A stretch of DNA of 64,000 nt. Source: Topomyia yanbarensis. Its lineage: Eukaryota; Arthropoda; Insecta; Diptera; Culicidae. The position numbers and the translations under genes were made by a program. The stretch spans positions 211,638,361 through 211,702,360 of the forward strand of contig NC_080671.1 of assembly GCF_030247195.1 (NCBI RefSeq). Direction: 5' to 3'. Shown in pieces: positions 22,800 through 33,282 of this stretch (within the stretch, counting starts at the first letter, position 1; each line of letters opens with the position of its first letter). The notes under the pieces are model-generated. The model was not told the DNA's origin. It made no database searches and saw only the letters and a list, made by a program, of their open reading frames with translations.

Positions 22800-23650
22800 T
22801 ATACAGGAAACATATGCGCATATTTCCATAAGGGAAAACCCCCTTGGATAAGGACAGTTGGAAAAGGTGACGGAGTGGAGACAGCAAGTAGTCGATATGA
22901 TGCTTCAAAATAAGGGGCGGTATTCCATCTGGTCCTGGTTTGTGAATTGACTTCAGTTGGCGGGCTGCTCTCGTAATCATCGTATCATCCACGTCCATTT
23001 GACCAAAAGTCTGTATTTGCAAAGGGACGTTTCTGGCGGTGGTGAAAACATGCTCGGGAGTTAATACTTCTGCTTTAAAAACACTGGCAAACTTAATGGA
23101 AAAGAGACGACATTTTTCATTGCTATCGGTAGCCATTTAACCATTTAGAGTCATCGACGACGGAAGGCCAGAATCTTTGCGTTGCTCGTTGATATAACTC
23201 CAAAAATCGACTGGATGTGAGCATCGATCAACGTATTGTCCCGAATGCGATCCGGAGGAAAATAAACTGCACACAGGAAAACGGTTCGATCACCGAGCTC
23301 AATAGCAACCCAGATTTGTTCAACACATTTACATGCATCGTCCTCGACAACTCTAGCTTTCAGTTGTTTGTCCACAGCGACAGCGATGAGGAAGCCTTGC
23401 TAGGAACGACATATGAAAGTTTAACAATATGAGGAGAAAGAAGCACCTCGGTGCCGATCACGAATAACGACTTGGGGCGGGAATCTGTTGGCGTTTGGTA
23501 CAGGAACGGTTGCCAGGTGGAGTTGCTAGTGAACATACAAACGACTAGAATGGCATCAAATGGAGGAAGCAGATTATATGATACCCATGATCGCATATTT
23601 GTTCCATTTTCTATGCATTTCTTATATTTATGGGACTGATTTGCGATCAT
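22800..23650 (-). pseudogene. LINE ORF2, N-terminal half (endonuclease to early RT)
   Basis: Frames on the minus strand show endonuclease-like text (VWVAIELGD-type, AVYFPPDRIRDN) at 23,150-23,375. The start of reverse transcriptase (HKPGPDGIPPLILKHHI, LSLSKGVFP) is at 22,830-22,990. The frame then stops at the junction with the block duplicated from 3.64 kb. Frameshifts break the endonuclease. With 21,065-22,110 it forms one ORF2 split by the DD37E remnant, lacking an estimated 80-90 residues of RT. Confidence 0.6.
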
Positions 23651-23724
23651 AGGCAGTACAATGCACGGTGTTTGACACTGATAAAAAACGGCAAACTACA
23701 GTAGTCTGAACAAGTAGCGCGAAT

Positions 23725-23900
23725 GGCAGAAGAGAGATCAGCTAAAGTTAGTCTCAGCAGAGAACCTGGAAGAGGTCGTCGATTTCGGGGCAAACCCCGC
23801 ATTCGTTGGCTGAGTGCTATAGAGGACGACGCGAGTGCGGCGAGCGTTTAAGGAGGCTGCAGCATGGCGACCGAAAATTGAGTAACCTGAAAATCTAGAA
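23725..23900 (+). pseudogene. Short LINE-tail-like fragment
   Basis: The plus strand encodes GRGRRFRGKPRIRWLSAIED, similar to the GRPRxRWLD tail common at the end of RTE- and Jockey-like ORF2 proteins. A stop follows within a few codons. It is too short for a family call. Confidence 0.35.
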
Positions 23901-23960
23901 TTCATTCGGTAATGATTCCGAGCACCCATATTGTTCGAGCACGATGATGATATCTTTACG

Positions 23961-24246
23961 TATTTATGTACTTATGCATTTATGTATTTATGTATTTATA
24001 TATTTATGTATTTATGTATTTATGTATTTATGTATTTATGTATTTATGTATTTATGTATTTATGTATTTATGTATTTATGTATTTATGTATTTATGTATT
24101 TATGTATTTATGTATTTATGTATTTATGTATTTATGCATTTATGCATTTATGTATTTATGTATTTATGTATTTATATATTTATGTAATTATGTATTTATG
24201 TATTTCTTTATGTCTTTATCTGTTCATGTATTTATGTATTTATGTG
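23961..24246 (+). repeat. 8-bp minisatellite (TATTTATG)n
   Basis: About 35 nearly perfect tandem octamers run here, decaying toward the right end. Since eight is not a multiple of three, all plus-strand frames stay open as repetitive MYLCIYVF-like text, which is not a protein gene. Confidence 0.95.
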
Positions 24247-24249
24247 TTC

Positions 24250-25170
24250 CCTTAGAACCTAATCGGTAAATCTGGTAAATGTGAAAGAACGAGTATGCAT
24301 TGTTTCAGAAGCTCACTTGGTACAAGAAAGGTCCCGCTTGGCCTAACATGTTGAATTCTCAGCACTGAATGTCTTAGATTATGAAACAATATAAAGGAGA
24401 TGTCGCTAAGACTGACAACGATTTTCGCTTTCAGTATACAATATTCCATCTCGCGAATACTCGGGCGAAATGTACATAAATTGATACCCAAAACCATCGT
24501 ATGGGATCAGCGCAATGCTTTTTCGTCAACTTCACGGTCCTTCGTTCTCAATACACTAGCTCTAGCCAATGTCAGTTATCGTTCACGTAGCTATTCTGGG
24601 GTGTAGCCGCTGCAAGCATTCAGTTTCTAGTTTGGTTTTTCTTGTAAGTTGTTCTTTGGCTCTCAGCACCGAACTAACGGTGCCTGTCAGAGTTTATAGT
24701 CAGTCATACTGCTCCTCTGTGATCGACTCCAATGATGTCGCTCTCGATCGCGAAACCAAAAAGATATGTGAGATTCTGAGATGATAGTTCCATTCCTTTG
24801 TACATCAGATCTTATCACACCTTCTAGTAATATGTAGCTTTGGTATTGGTACCGTTGCGAAACTTGACCTTCTGTTTTGACAGACTAAGCAATCAGAGCT
24901 ACAAATATTCAATTTCATTGAATGAAAATTGATCATATTCTGCAACATTCATTTTCATTATTCAGCAACGCTATCGAAAACGTCAAACGAACCAACTGCC
25001 AATACTTTCAATGCAAATGCAAGCTAGTTGGTTGCTTCGTTCGTTAGTGAATCGATTGAATACCCAAGCCAACCTGCCTTTGAATTTCGGAAAGCATTAC
25101 GAGACTCCGATGAAAAAGGTGTGTAAAACTGATCCGGTAGGAGATTAGTGCAACGAGTAAAATGACATAA
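24250..25170. other. Interior spacer of the TTAA element
   Basis: No domain, element ends or RNA gene is recognised. Composition is slightly more balanced than the flanks. Short overlapping ORFs carry no motif. Confidence 0.4.
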
Positions 25171-25273
25171 CCAAGTTTGAAAAATATTCAAGGAGTCTTC
25201 CTGTCCTGAAGAGCTTTCGACGATCATCCATTGACTCGGTTATTTGGAGACGATCTATTGATACAAGTGACTA

Positions 25274-25363
25274 CCCTAGTAACAATGGAGGTTTTATGAC
25301 ACTCTTGAAGTCTAAGAGCGATTGAACTTGTAGTGTGCTATAAAACTTAATTTGTTACTTGGG
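25274..25363. mobile_element. 90-bp MITE in the right arm
   Basis: It is the inverted counterpart of 15,167-15,256, with CCCTAGTAACAA and TTGTTACTTGGG ends and TA flanks. Confidence 0.7.
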
Positions 25364-25805
25364 TAGTATCAAAGTTATTCTTTCGTAGTTCGACATTAGT
25401 GATATCTTGGTCATATTGGCCTCCTCTGACGACTATGCAAGCTCTAAGAAATGTTGACGTAATCAGATATGACCTGTTTATGGCAACCGGAAGCTAGATT
25501 TAGAGTTCCAATTATTGTTGATAGATTTGGATTCTCATTTACATCATAATGGCCTCAATTTATAAGCACATAAAAGAACGATGCACATAATGTATATATG
25601 CATATATATGAGGCGCCATTCCTACATGCAGACATATACAGTTCAATTATTTAGTGGTATATTTTTTATGAATCAATGGAAACTCTATCATCCGAATACT
25701 CATTCAAATGACCAATGGTTGATTCATACTAGATTCATACTGAGCTTAGTCAAATTATAACAATAATATATGTCCTCGCCGTCACGGTTCACATGAACTT
25801 GTTAT

Positions 25806-26057
25806 ATGGGAAATACAAAAATTGTGAAAAAGTGTAGCTGTACAAGTTTTTTTGTCAAAACACGTCTTGTTTCTATTGGCAATTATATTTTACCAAAAGA
25901 CAAAAATGAACATTGTTATTGTCTCGCAAAAATGTTTGATAGTCCAGAAAACTCATATTTACAAATACAAAATTTACTTTCGAAGTTCTATTACGGAATT
26001 CTATATACGGAAATCTACCAAAGTGTAGATTCTGATGAATATACTACGCAAACGTGA
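25806..26057 (+). CDS. Small ORF (83 aa) in the right arm, unknown
   Basis: It encodes the same 83 residues as 14,473-14,724 and reads outward toward the right end. There is no recognised domain. The context, inside a terminal inverted repeat, argues against a host gene. It could be incidental to two nearly identical arms. Confidence 0.25.
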   Translation: MGNTKIVKKCSCTSFFVKTRLVSIGNYILPKDKNEHCYCLAKMFDSPENSYLQIQNLLSKFYYGILYTEIYQSVDSDEYTTQT

Positions 26058-26693
26058 TATGTAATTATGTATAAATGAATAATAAAAAAAAACTTTCAAA
26101 AATTTCACATGCATGACATAACATTTCATGCCCAATATTTATAGAGCCTGAAGCGCTGCAACCAATGAGACAAAATCTTGTATCCAAGAGCTTGAATGGA
26201 AAACTTCTAGTTTTCAATTACAGTTTCAATACTATATAAGCAAACAGAATGGAGTGGATTTTGAGAGAATTTTCCTGGAAAATGTGAAAAAATTTATCAA
26301 AAATGTAACGGAGCGTGTTCCTTATGGTACAGGATGTACTTTTATATAGGAAAAAGTATATGTCACCGCTTTGATTTTGAAGATAATTGCTAAAGAAAAC
26401 CGGGAAAATGAATTTTTCTGCACTCCAGAGCATAACTCTCGGAAAATCTTTAGAATTTTCCAAATATTTTTTCACCAAATGATAGCCAAATTTATACGGC
26501 AGATCGCTATGTTTTTGGTTTTAAGATTTTCTTCAAATTTTCCATCAGTATTTCCACAAAACCACCCGCGCGCACCCATTTTAGACGATGGCCTTAAGTG
26601 CCAATACCTTATTTAGGACTGGTGGTATCCAACGGGGAAAAACGATCGGAAATGGTGAGTCATGTGAAGCAATCATGTGAAAAAAATTCCCCA

Positions 26694-26766
26694 CCCAGAG
26701 GCGAGACTCGAACTAGCAACCTTTGAGACTCCGGCCCAATGCACTAACCCTTATGCTATCCCTGGG
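26694..26766 (-). pseudogene. tRNA-like cassette A
   Basis: It has the same cloverleaf as cassette B (27,192-27,264), but one T-stem base is changed (CTAGC for CTCGC in the plus-strand copy), so the stem is weakened. It is degenerate. Confidence 0.5.
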
Positions 26767-27191
26767 TATGGTGACATCCGAGAAAGAACATATGATTATC
26801 CCACTGGCGACGGTGATCGTACCCTGCCTGCAAAGCGAGGAATCACACAATACGGCAGCTGATCACCCCAACACATTTGATCTATTTAATTTCCCCGTTA
26901 GATACCAAGGCCCGGGTTTTTATAATCTTCTGATGTCTAATTTTTAGTTCATTACCCATCGTACTTCGGTGGGTGACAGAGCTAATGAAGACTGTCGATT
27001 TCTGGTCCCTTGCCCAGTGAACAGAGGTATGACGGGAGCGAACCCGCCCGTTCGAATTAAACTAATAATTCAATTTTTTTGGTCTTTTGGCTTAAGTGCC
27101 AATACCTTATTTAGGACTGGTGGTATCCAACGGAGAAAAACGATCGGAAATGGTGAGTGAAGCTAAGCAATCATGTGAAAAAAATTCCCCA

Positions 27192-27264
27192 CCCAGAGGC
27201 GAGACTCGAACTCGCAACCTTTGAGACTCCGGCCCAATGCACTAACCCTTCTGCTATCCCTGGG
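27192..27264 (-). pseudogene. tRNA-like cassette B (nominal anticodon GGA)
   Basis: On the minus strand, acceptor CCCAGGG pairs with CTCTGGG and anticodon stem TTGGG with CTCAA. T stem GCGAG pairs with CTCGC around TTCGAGT, a good B-box core. The D stem is only GCA/TGC. The anticodon loop is CCGGAGT, so position 33 is C, not the universal U. The nominal serine anticodon also lacks the long variable arm expected of tRNA-Ser. A T run follows ~5 bases after the 3' end, as a Pol III terminator would. It looks like a tRNA-derived promoter cassette, not a working tRNA. Confidence 0.6.
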
Positions 27265-27353
27265 TATGGTGACATCCCAGAAAGAACATATGATTATCCC
27301 ACTGGCGACGGTGAAGAAGTGAAGCTAAGCAATCATGTGAAAAAAATTCCCCA

Positions 27354-27426
27354 CCCAGAGGCGAGACTCGAACTCGCAACCTTTGAGACTCCGGCCCAAT
27401 GCACTAACCCTTCTGCTATCCCTGGG
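27354..27426 (-). pseudogene. tRNA-like cassette C
   Basis: Its stems match cassette B, 162 bp away in the nested short repeat, and it has the same downstream T run. Confidence 0.6.
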
Positions 27427-27851
27427 TATGGTGACATCCCAGAAAGAACATATGATTATCCCACTGGCGACGGTGATCGTACCCTGCCTGCAAAGCGAGC
27501 AATCACACAAAACGGCAGCTGATCACCCCAACATATTTGATCTATTTAATTTCCCCGCTAGATACCAAGGCCCGGGTTTTTATAATCGTCTGATGTCTAA
27601 TTTTTAGTTCATTACCCATCGTACTTCGGTGGGTGACAGAGCTAATGAAGACTGTCGATTTCCGGTCCCTTGCCCAGTGAACAGAGGTATGACGGGAGCG
27701 AACCCGCCCGTTCGAATTAAACTAATAATTCAATTTTTTTGGTCTTTTGGCTTAAGTGCCAATACCTTATTTAGGACTGGTGGTATCCAACGGGGAAAAA
27801 CGATCGGAAATGGTGAGTGAAGCTAAGCAATCATGTGAAAAAAATTCTCCA

Positions 27852-27924
27852 CCCAGAGGCGAGACTCGAACTCGCAACCTTTGAGACTCCGGCCCAATGC
27901 ACTAACCCTTATGCTATCCCTGGG
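27852..27924 (-). pseudogene. tRNA-like cassette D
   Basis: It has the same acceptor, anticodon and T stems as cassette B, with minor changes in the D arm. It is the last cassette before the inverted right end of the array. Confidence 0.6.
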
Positions 27925-28256
27925 TATGGTGACATCCCAGAAAGAACATATGATTATCCCACTGGCGACGGTGATCGTACCCTGCCTGCAAAGGGAGGAA
28001 TCACACAAAACGGCAGCTGATCACCCCAACACATTTGATCTATTTAATTTCCCCGCTAGATACCAAGGCCCGGGTTTTTATAATCTTCTGATGCCTAATT
28101 TTTAGTTCATTACCCATCGTACTTCGGTGGGTGACAGAGCTAATGAAGACTGTCGATTTCTGGTCCCTTGCCCAGTGAACAGAGGTATGACGGGAGCATG
28201 ATTGCTTAGCTTCACTCACCATTTCCGATCGTTTTTCCCCGTTGGATACCACCAGT

Positions 28257-28930
28257 CCCAAAACAAACAATTGATTTTTATACACTAAACAACTTTATTG
28301 GAATATTGGAAAGATGTTAAACTTTGTCTACGAGTCCAAATTCAACATCTTTGACTCAAATGGCTGTTGTTTTGGGTGGAGAAAATCGAACTCAGACCTG
28401 GACGTAATAGTCTTATAACAGCAGCTAAGCGCAGGCACAGTGGACTTACTGTATGGGGTATTATATGTCCACTAGAAGTGCTAGAAATTTGGTCTTCATT
28501 GATGGAATGATGGATCAGAATGTGTATTTTAATATGAATATCTTAAAATAAATTTTAAAGCAAAGCTTCCGTAAAATGGTACTTTTACTAAAAAATGGTG
28601 GACATTGGAAATTCGATCAGGAGAAGAACCTAAAGCATAAGGCGAGCAAAAAAACGTTAAGAGTAAATTTTTTAATTGTTTAAATGTTATGGATTCTCCA
28701 CTGCAGATCTCGTTTATTAATTGATAAGAAAAATAAATGGGAGTATTTGGATAAAAAGTGTAAAACTATCCGGATTATAACGAGAATGATCTTAGAAACT
28801 ACTAATTAGAAGAATGGGATAAAATTTAAGTTCAATGCACACAAAAACTAGTGGTTAGCATTCCAATACGATTGAAAACTGTAATTACAAACAAAAGGTA
28901 CCACATTGAATATTTATTATAGAAATTTGA
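28257..28930 (+). pseudogene. Tc1-type transposase, catalytic half, decayed
   Basis: Pieces in shifting frames follow the Tc1 order. First comes ESKFNIFDSNG (first catalytic region, the usual SDESKFN reading YESKFN). VFIDGMMDQNVYFN-like text is next, then a degenerate QDNDPKHT region (FDQEKNLKHKASKKTLRVN). ENKWEYLDKK-like text follows, and NYPDYNENDLRNY, LVVSIPIRLKTVITNK close the C-terminus. Stops and frameshifts are frequent and the catalytic residues are lost. The N-terminal part is probably at 13.38-13.75 kb, beyond the nested insertions. Confidence 0.6.
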
Positions 28931-29327
28931 ATTGATTTTTGAAAAAATATGCATACTGTACGAATATGAGATTGCGTGTATATTTGATTATCTTTATAAT
29001 TATGATTTTTTGTGAAAAAATGAGCATTTGTAGTACAAAGATAATTATTGTATCTTCCTTATGCTGTCTAGTAAACTATTTCTACATAAATAAAATGTCT
29101 CGTGAACTAATTTTTTACTTGTAAAATGCATATAAGCATTCCGCACAGGTGTACGAAAATGAGATTGTGTCACTGTATTTTACGATGCAGGGAAAAACAT
29201 ATTTCTGCCAAACATTCTGCAAATAACCTTTTCATCCGTTTTCCTCGCGTAATTGCAATTTGCAAGTCAGTAAACAGTGTAGGCGGCAAAGCTTGTTGTT
29301 GCGCATAATTTAACTATTATTGCTTAA
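28931..29327. other. AT-rich spacer, no gene seen
   Basis: It lies between the Tc1 remnant and the right inverted arm. Short ORFs without motifs. Confidence 0.4.
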
Positions 29328-29612
29328 CTATTGATTTTCAACGGCCAACAATTCCCCCTTCAATATAAAACTCTTTACTAAAAAGTTGAAAATATTTACA
29401 TTATCACGCATCGGCGGACTCCCCTGCGCATTGTAAATGTCCAAAACGATTGATTTTGAATGGCCAACAACTTCTCCTTCAATATAAAAATCATTACCAA
29501 CAAGTTGAAATAAAAACCATGTTGACGCGTCGGCGGACCCCCTGCGCATTGTGTATTGTACATTGTAAATGTACAAAACTATTGATTTTCAATGGCCAAC
29601 AACTTTCCCTTC
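29328..29612 (-). repeat. Right long inverted arm, inner part
   Basis: Two to three of the ~95-120 bp arm units run here in inverted orientation to 10.7-11.4 kb. The arm is interrupted after CAACTTTCCCTTC by the I-clade LINE and resumes at 37,427. Confidence 0.7.
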
Positions 29613-30123
29613 CGCAGTTTGTGTCGAGTACGTTGTGCGGTTAGACGTGTACGTCTTTCGATCCGTACAAGTATAGTGTTGCAAACTGTATATCAGTCGT
29701 GAACAATACCTCCTTCTAGATTGCGAAGTGAAAAGCGTAGTGTGCGAGTGCGTAGTGGGTTAGTTTATAGGAAAAGATTCAACCAAACCGCTAGTCGGTC
29801 GATGTTCTAGCAGCGAATAAATAATCCTCCATATATGCGATCAAAACGTACATCGAGAAGAAATCACAAGTGATCTCACGGATCAGTGCAGTGCCAAAGA
29901 AGAACGAAAAATATCTAGTGTGTGAAACAAAAGCCCAGCAGTTGTGCAGTGATCGGTGGCTGTGGGTCGGGTGCGAGAAACAGAAAATTACCTCTCCGCC
30001 CGCAGTCTAATTCCCCGCGAAGTGATAACCCCCTTTAGCACCCACAGAAGGTGTTAGAAGCAAATTTAAGAGGATTTGTCTACTGAAAATTTTGGAAGTG
30101 GTTAGTGACACCTAACACCGCCC
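29613..30123 (+). promoter_or_regulatory. LINE 5' UTR, presumed internal promoter
   Basis: This ~510 bp lies between the 5' duplication and the first ORF1 ATG (CCCATGGGGGCG). Full-length LINEs of this type carry a TATA-less internal promoter at the very 5' end. Here that is inferred from position only. Confidence 0.4.
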
Positions 30124-33100
30124 ATGGGGGCGACCGATCCTCCTCCCGGTGGGGGAGAATCATCGTACCAGAATACCTTCCCACAGTGGGGGGATCAAAC
30201 AAACGATGCGATGGTCACGCAAATACTATTGCTTAGAGCGAGAAACACAACACCAACAACAGAAAAAGGTATGGAAAATGTTAATTCTTCTTCAAGCATG
30301 ACTCCCCTCCTAATCCCGAAAATAAATTGCCCGTAAATCCCTTCCTTATCAATAAATCGGTTGAGCAGGCCATCGGCGGCACGGCCCGTAATGCTGTTAT
30401 TGCCACCAAAGCAAGAGGGACACGATATGTGCTTCGTGTTTCCTCAAAGAAAATCCTCGAGAAACTTTGCGCAATGAAAACACTCATCGATGGAACGCCG
30501 ATCGAGATAATTTCACACCCCTCCCTGAACATTTCGCAAGGAGTAGTGTACGATGTCGACACGAAGGACACCGACAACGAAACAATGCTTGATAATATGT
30601 CCAGCCAGGGTGTTAGCGCAGTCCGAAGAATCACTAAACGACATGAAGATCACACCTACAACACTCCTCTTTCAATCCTCACTTTCAATAGCAAAACACC
30701 ACCGGCATACATTTATTATGGATTAATTCGCCTGTCAGTCCGACAATATTATCCGTCTCCTTTACAATGCTTTCGCTGCGCTAAATACGGGCATTCTCAA
30801 AAAAAACTGCCACGACGAGCAAATTTGTTTAAACTGCTCCAGCGCACACGATATTCTCGAGGGGAAAAAATGCAGTAAACCCAAATATTGCAGAAATTGC
30901 GAAGGGGAACACAGTCCAACAGATCGTAAGTGTTCGGTGCACATTGAGGAAGAAGAAATTGTCCGACTGAAAACCGACCAGCAGCTTACATACAGCGAAG
31001 CCAGGGCCGAACTCCGGAACAGAAGAAGATCAACTACGTACGCAAATCAAATCGCGTCGGACCAAATTGAAAAAGACAACTTAATAAAAGCGCTGAGAGC
31101 CGAGGTAGCCAAGCTTTCGAAACAAGTGAATGAGTAGAACACAACAAAAAAGGAGATTGACGCCATGAAAATACAATTTGAAGCAGCCAGGGCCAAAGAT
31201 GATGAAATCAAGCGAATGCACAATGAACTGCTAAGGATCAAAGAAGGGTATCGGACATTAGCTAAAGAACACGCCGCACTGAAAATCGAACTTGAAAATC
31301 ACAAAAAAATGCCAGAAATACAAGCCACCACAAACAAGAAGGCACTTGGAAACCAACCAAAAAAGACTAGATACAGTTCAATTCAAACCAGCGAAGAAAG
31401 CATGGAGGAAGAAGATGCATCACCTCATGATAGTACGACAGACACGAGAGCTAGAGAAAGTGCCAGCCACAGTAATGACGTTTTTTTGATCCCGAAACCC
31501 ACGCACTCCAAAGGAAACTTCAATCCATTAAATGCCGCCAGACAAACTCGCGCACTCGCACAGCGAACGCGATCAATGAGCCAACAGTCAGGACCCCAGC
31601 CCACGGAGAACACTCGAAGAGGATCAAAACATCACTCACCTGAATTAATGGACAGAAAAAATTCAAAAACACATGGTAAGCCAGCAAAAACTGTTCTGAA
31701 TGTTAACCACTATCAACACCACACGAGATCCACTCCACCCGATGAAACCCCCACCCATCTATTCCTTCAGGCATCAAATGTACCGGTTCCTGAAGATTCC
31801 GGTGTTGTTAGCACACATATAACAACCTGCCCCATCCACCTTCAAACTTCCCGTCAACTGCTACCAGGAATCACGAACTTCAGCTCACAAAATTTGAATA
31901 TCGCGGCTATGGCGGAGAGCCAACCGCAACCAGGAATCATCCACTCCAGTTCGCAATCTTTAAACAACGCGGCTATGGCAGATGACTAATCACAAGACGT
32001 CCCCGCTCACCAAAACTTTGACTTCATTTCGCAAACTTCGATCAACGCGGCTATGGCAGAAGACCAACCGCTATACGCTTACGAACAAAAAACAACCTAC
32101 AACCGAGAAGTAAACGCACTGCCCTTATCAACTATCTCTCGGGGGAGTCGCAGCCCCGTCAGTGCGGACGCTACACCCCAACCGGAACTGACGGACAACC
32201 TGTGGCCCTCCTTGAGCAACAATACCGAGACGCACAAGGGTTCTTACACCCGTACCTCCACTGGATTGCATTCGGGTGGTCTTTTGGACACACAAAGACG
32301 AAACAAATCAAGAGACACAGGGGGCTCGAACCACGGTCACGCATTTTGCGGGATTCTCCAACACGCCGCGAAAAATCTCTTTGCTGCGGACATGACTGAA
32401 AACCGTATGGACAAGACGGCTATGGCAGAAGACCAACCGAAACCAGGAATGATCCATTCCAGCTCACAATTTACACATAATGCGGCTATGGCAGAAGGCC
32501 AATCGTTATACTTTCCCAAACACAAACAAATTTACAACCAAGGAGCAAACGAACTTCTCTTATCATCTACCTCTTGGGGGCGTCGCAGCCCCGTCAGTGC
32601 GGACGCTACACCCCAACCGGAACTGACGGACAACCTGCGGCCCCCCTCGAGCAACGATACCGAGAGCACAAGGGTTCTTACACCCGTACCTTGACCGGAT
32701 TGCATTCAGGCAGCCAGTGGGCCACACAAAGACGTAACCAAACAAGAGACATAGGGGGCTCTAACCATAATGACGCATTTTGCTGGACTCTACAAGATAT
32801 TACAGAAAACCTCTTAACTGCGAATATGAATGAAAACCTTACGAATGAAGCGGCTATGACAGGTCAACCGCAACCAGGAATCATCCATTCCAGCTCGCAA
32901 TCATCAAAACACGTGGCAGAAGACCAATCGCAGTACCCTCCTCCTGATCAAAATCTTGACTCCATTTCGCAAACCTCGATCAACGCGGCTGTGGCAGAAG
33001 GCCAACCGCTATACGCTTACAAACACACAAAAAACCACAACCAATGAGCAAACGCACTGCCCTTATCATCTATCTCTCGGGAGAGTCGCAGCCCCGTCAG

Positions 33101-33240
33101 TGCGGACGCTACACCCCAACCGGAACTGACGGACAACCTGTGGCCCCCCTTGAGCAATAATATCGAGACGCACAAGGGTTCTTACACCCGTACCTCGACC
33201 GGATTGCATTCAGGCAGCCAGTGGGCCACCCCACAACAAC
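30124..33240 (+). pseudogene. LINE ORF1 (nucleocapsid-like), broken
   Basis: The protein would bind LINE RNA. It starts MGATDPPPGGG. A frame change near 30,260-30,330 leads to the RNA-binding core (GTARNAVIATKARGTRYVLR), then three zinc knuckles. The first is CFRCAKYGH...C. The second and third, CLNC...H...C and CRNCEGEH...C, follow an 8-A run at 30,799-30,806 that has one A too many. A coiled-coil-like stretch (31,000-31,300) carries an in-frame TAG at 31,135. Further stops lie at 31,987 and 33,045, with a 1-base shift near 32,663. The C-terminal part is an expanded tandem repeat. Confidence 0.75.
31900..33240 (+). repeat. Tandem repeats in the ORF1 C-terminal region
   Basis: Blocks of ~435 and ~504 bp repeat three times, marked by CGCAGCCCCGTCAGTGCGGA starting at 32,149, 32,584 and 33,088. 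Each is followed by CCCAACCGGAACTGACGGAC and GGGTTCTTACACCCGTACC. Shorter NAAMAEDQ/AEGQPLYAY-type repeats (AACGCGGCTATGGCAGA) occur at six or more sites. The second unit lost the reading frame through a 1-base difference. Confidence 0.8.
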
Positions 33241-33282
33241 AGAACACAAGACTCAGGGGGCTCTAACCGAGTCCATTCAGCC

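Larger units (their letters stand above)
13782..26593. mobile_element. 12.8-kb long-TIR element inserted at TTAA
   Basis: The left end reads TTAA|GGCCATCGTCTAAAATGGG and the right end CATTTTAGACGATGGCC|TTAA. The arms are ~1.4-1.6 kb inverted repeats. The unoccupied site GGCTTAAGTGCC is present intact at 27,090-27,100 and 27,750-27,760 in the neighbouring array, so the TTAA duplication is well supported. TTAA duplication is known for piggyBac and Sola3 transposons. However, no transposase of either type is seen, and such long TIRs are not usual for them. The interior holds only remnants of other elements, so this copy is non-autonomous. Confidence 0.75.
25171..26593 (-). repeat. Right terminal inverted repeat of the TTAA element
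   Basis: It is the inverted partner of 13,782-15,361. The inner ~1 kb (to about 26,220) looks almost identical to the left arm. The outer part differs at many positions and lacks the ~170-bp block present on the left. It ends GACGATGGCC followed by TTAA at 26,594-26,597. Confidence 0.75.
26617..28256. mobile_element. Tandem tRNA-like array with inverted ends
   Basis: The ~60-bp left end (GGACTGGTGGTATCCAACGG through AAGCTAAGCAATCATG) recurs inverted at 28,197-28,256. Between them lie two complete ~660-bp and ~500-bp steps and one nested 163-bp repeat. Each carries a tRNA-like cassette, ATTTGATCTATTTAATTTCC and CATCGTACTTCGGTGGGTGA blocks. The internal units also carry ~50 bp (ATAATTCAATTTTTTTGGTC to CTTATTTA) that otherwise lies outside the left end. 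The array therefore seems to have grown after insertion or to include flanking DNA. The superfamily is unknown. Confidence 0.65.

Noticed and set aside
23931..24269. Three overlapping long ORFs with MYLCIYVF repeats
   Set aside because: They are translations of the TATTTATG minisatellite in all three phases, not a protein gene.
13782..26593. Polinton/Maverick element (long TIR, >12 kb)
   Set aside because: Polintons make 6-bp duplications and encode polymerase B and integrase. Here the duplication is TTAA and none of those genes is present.
27192..27264. Functional tRNA-Ser gene
   Set aside because: C at position 33, a weak D stem and no long variable arm. It is kept as a tRNA-like pseudogene.
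26677..28020. Repeated ORFs reading HPEARLELATFETPAQCTNP
   Set aside because: They are reverse-strand readings of the tRNA-like cassettes. The similarity among them comes from the tandem array.
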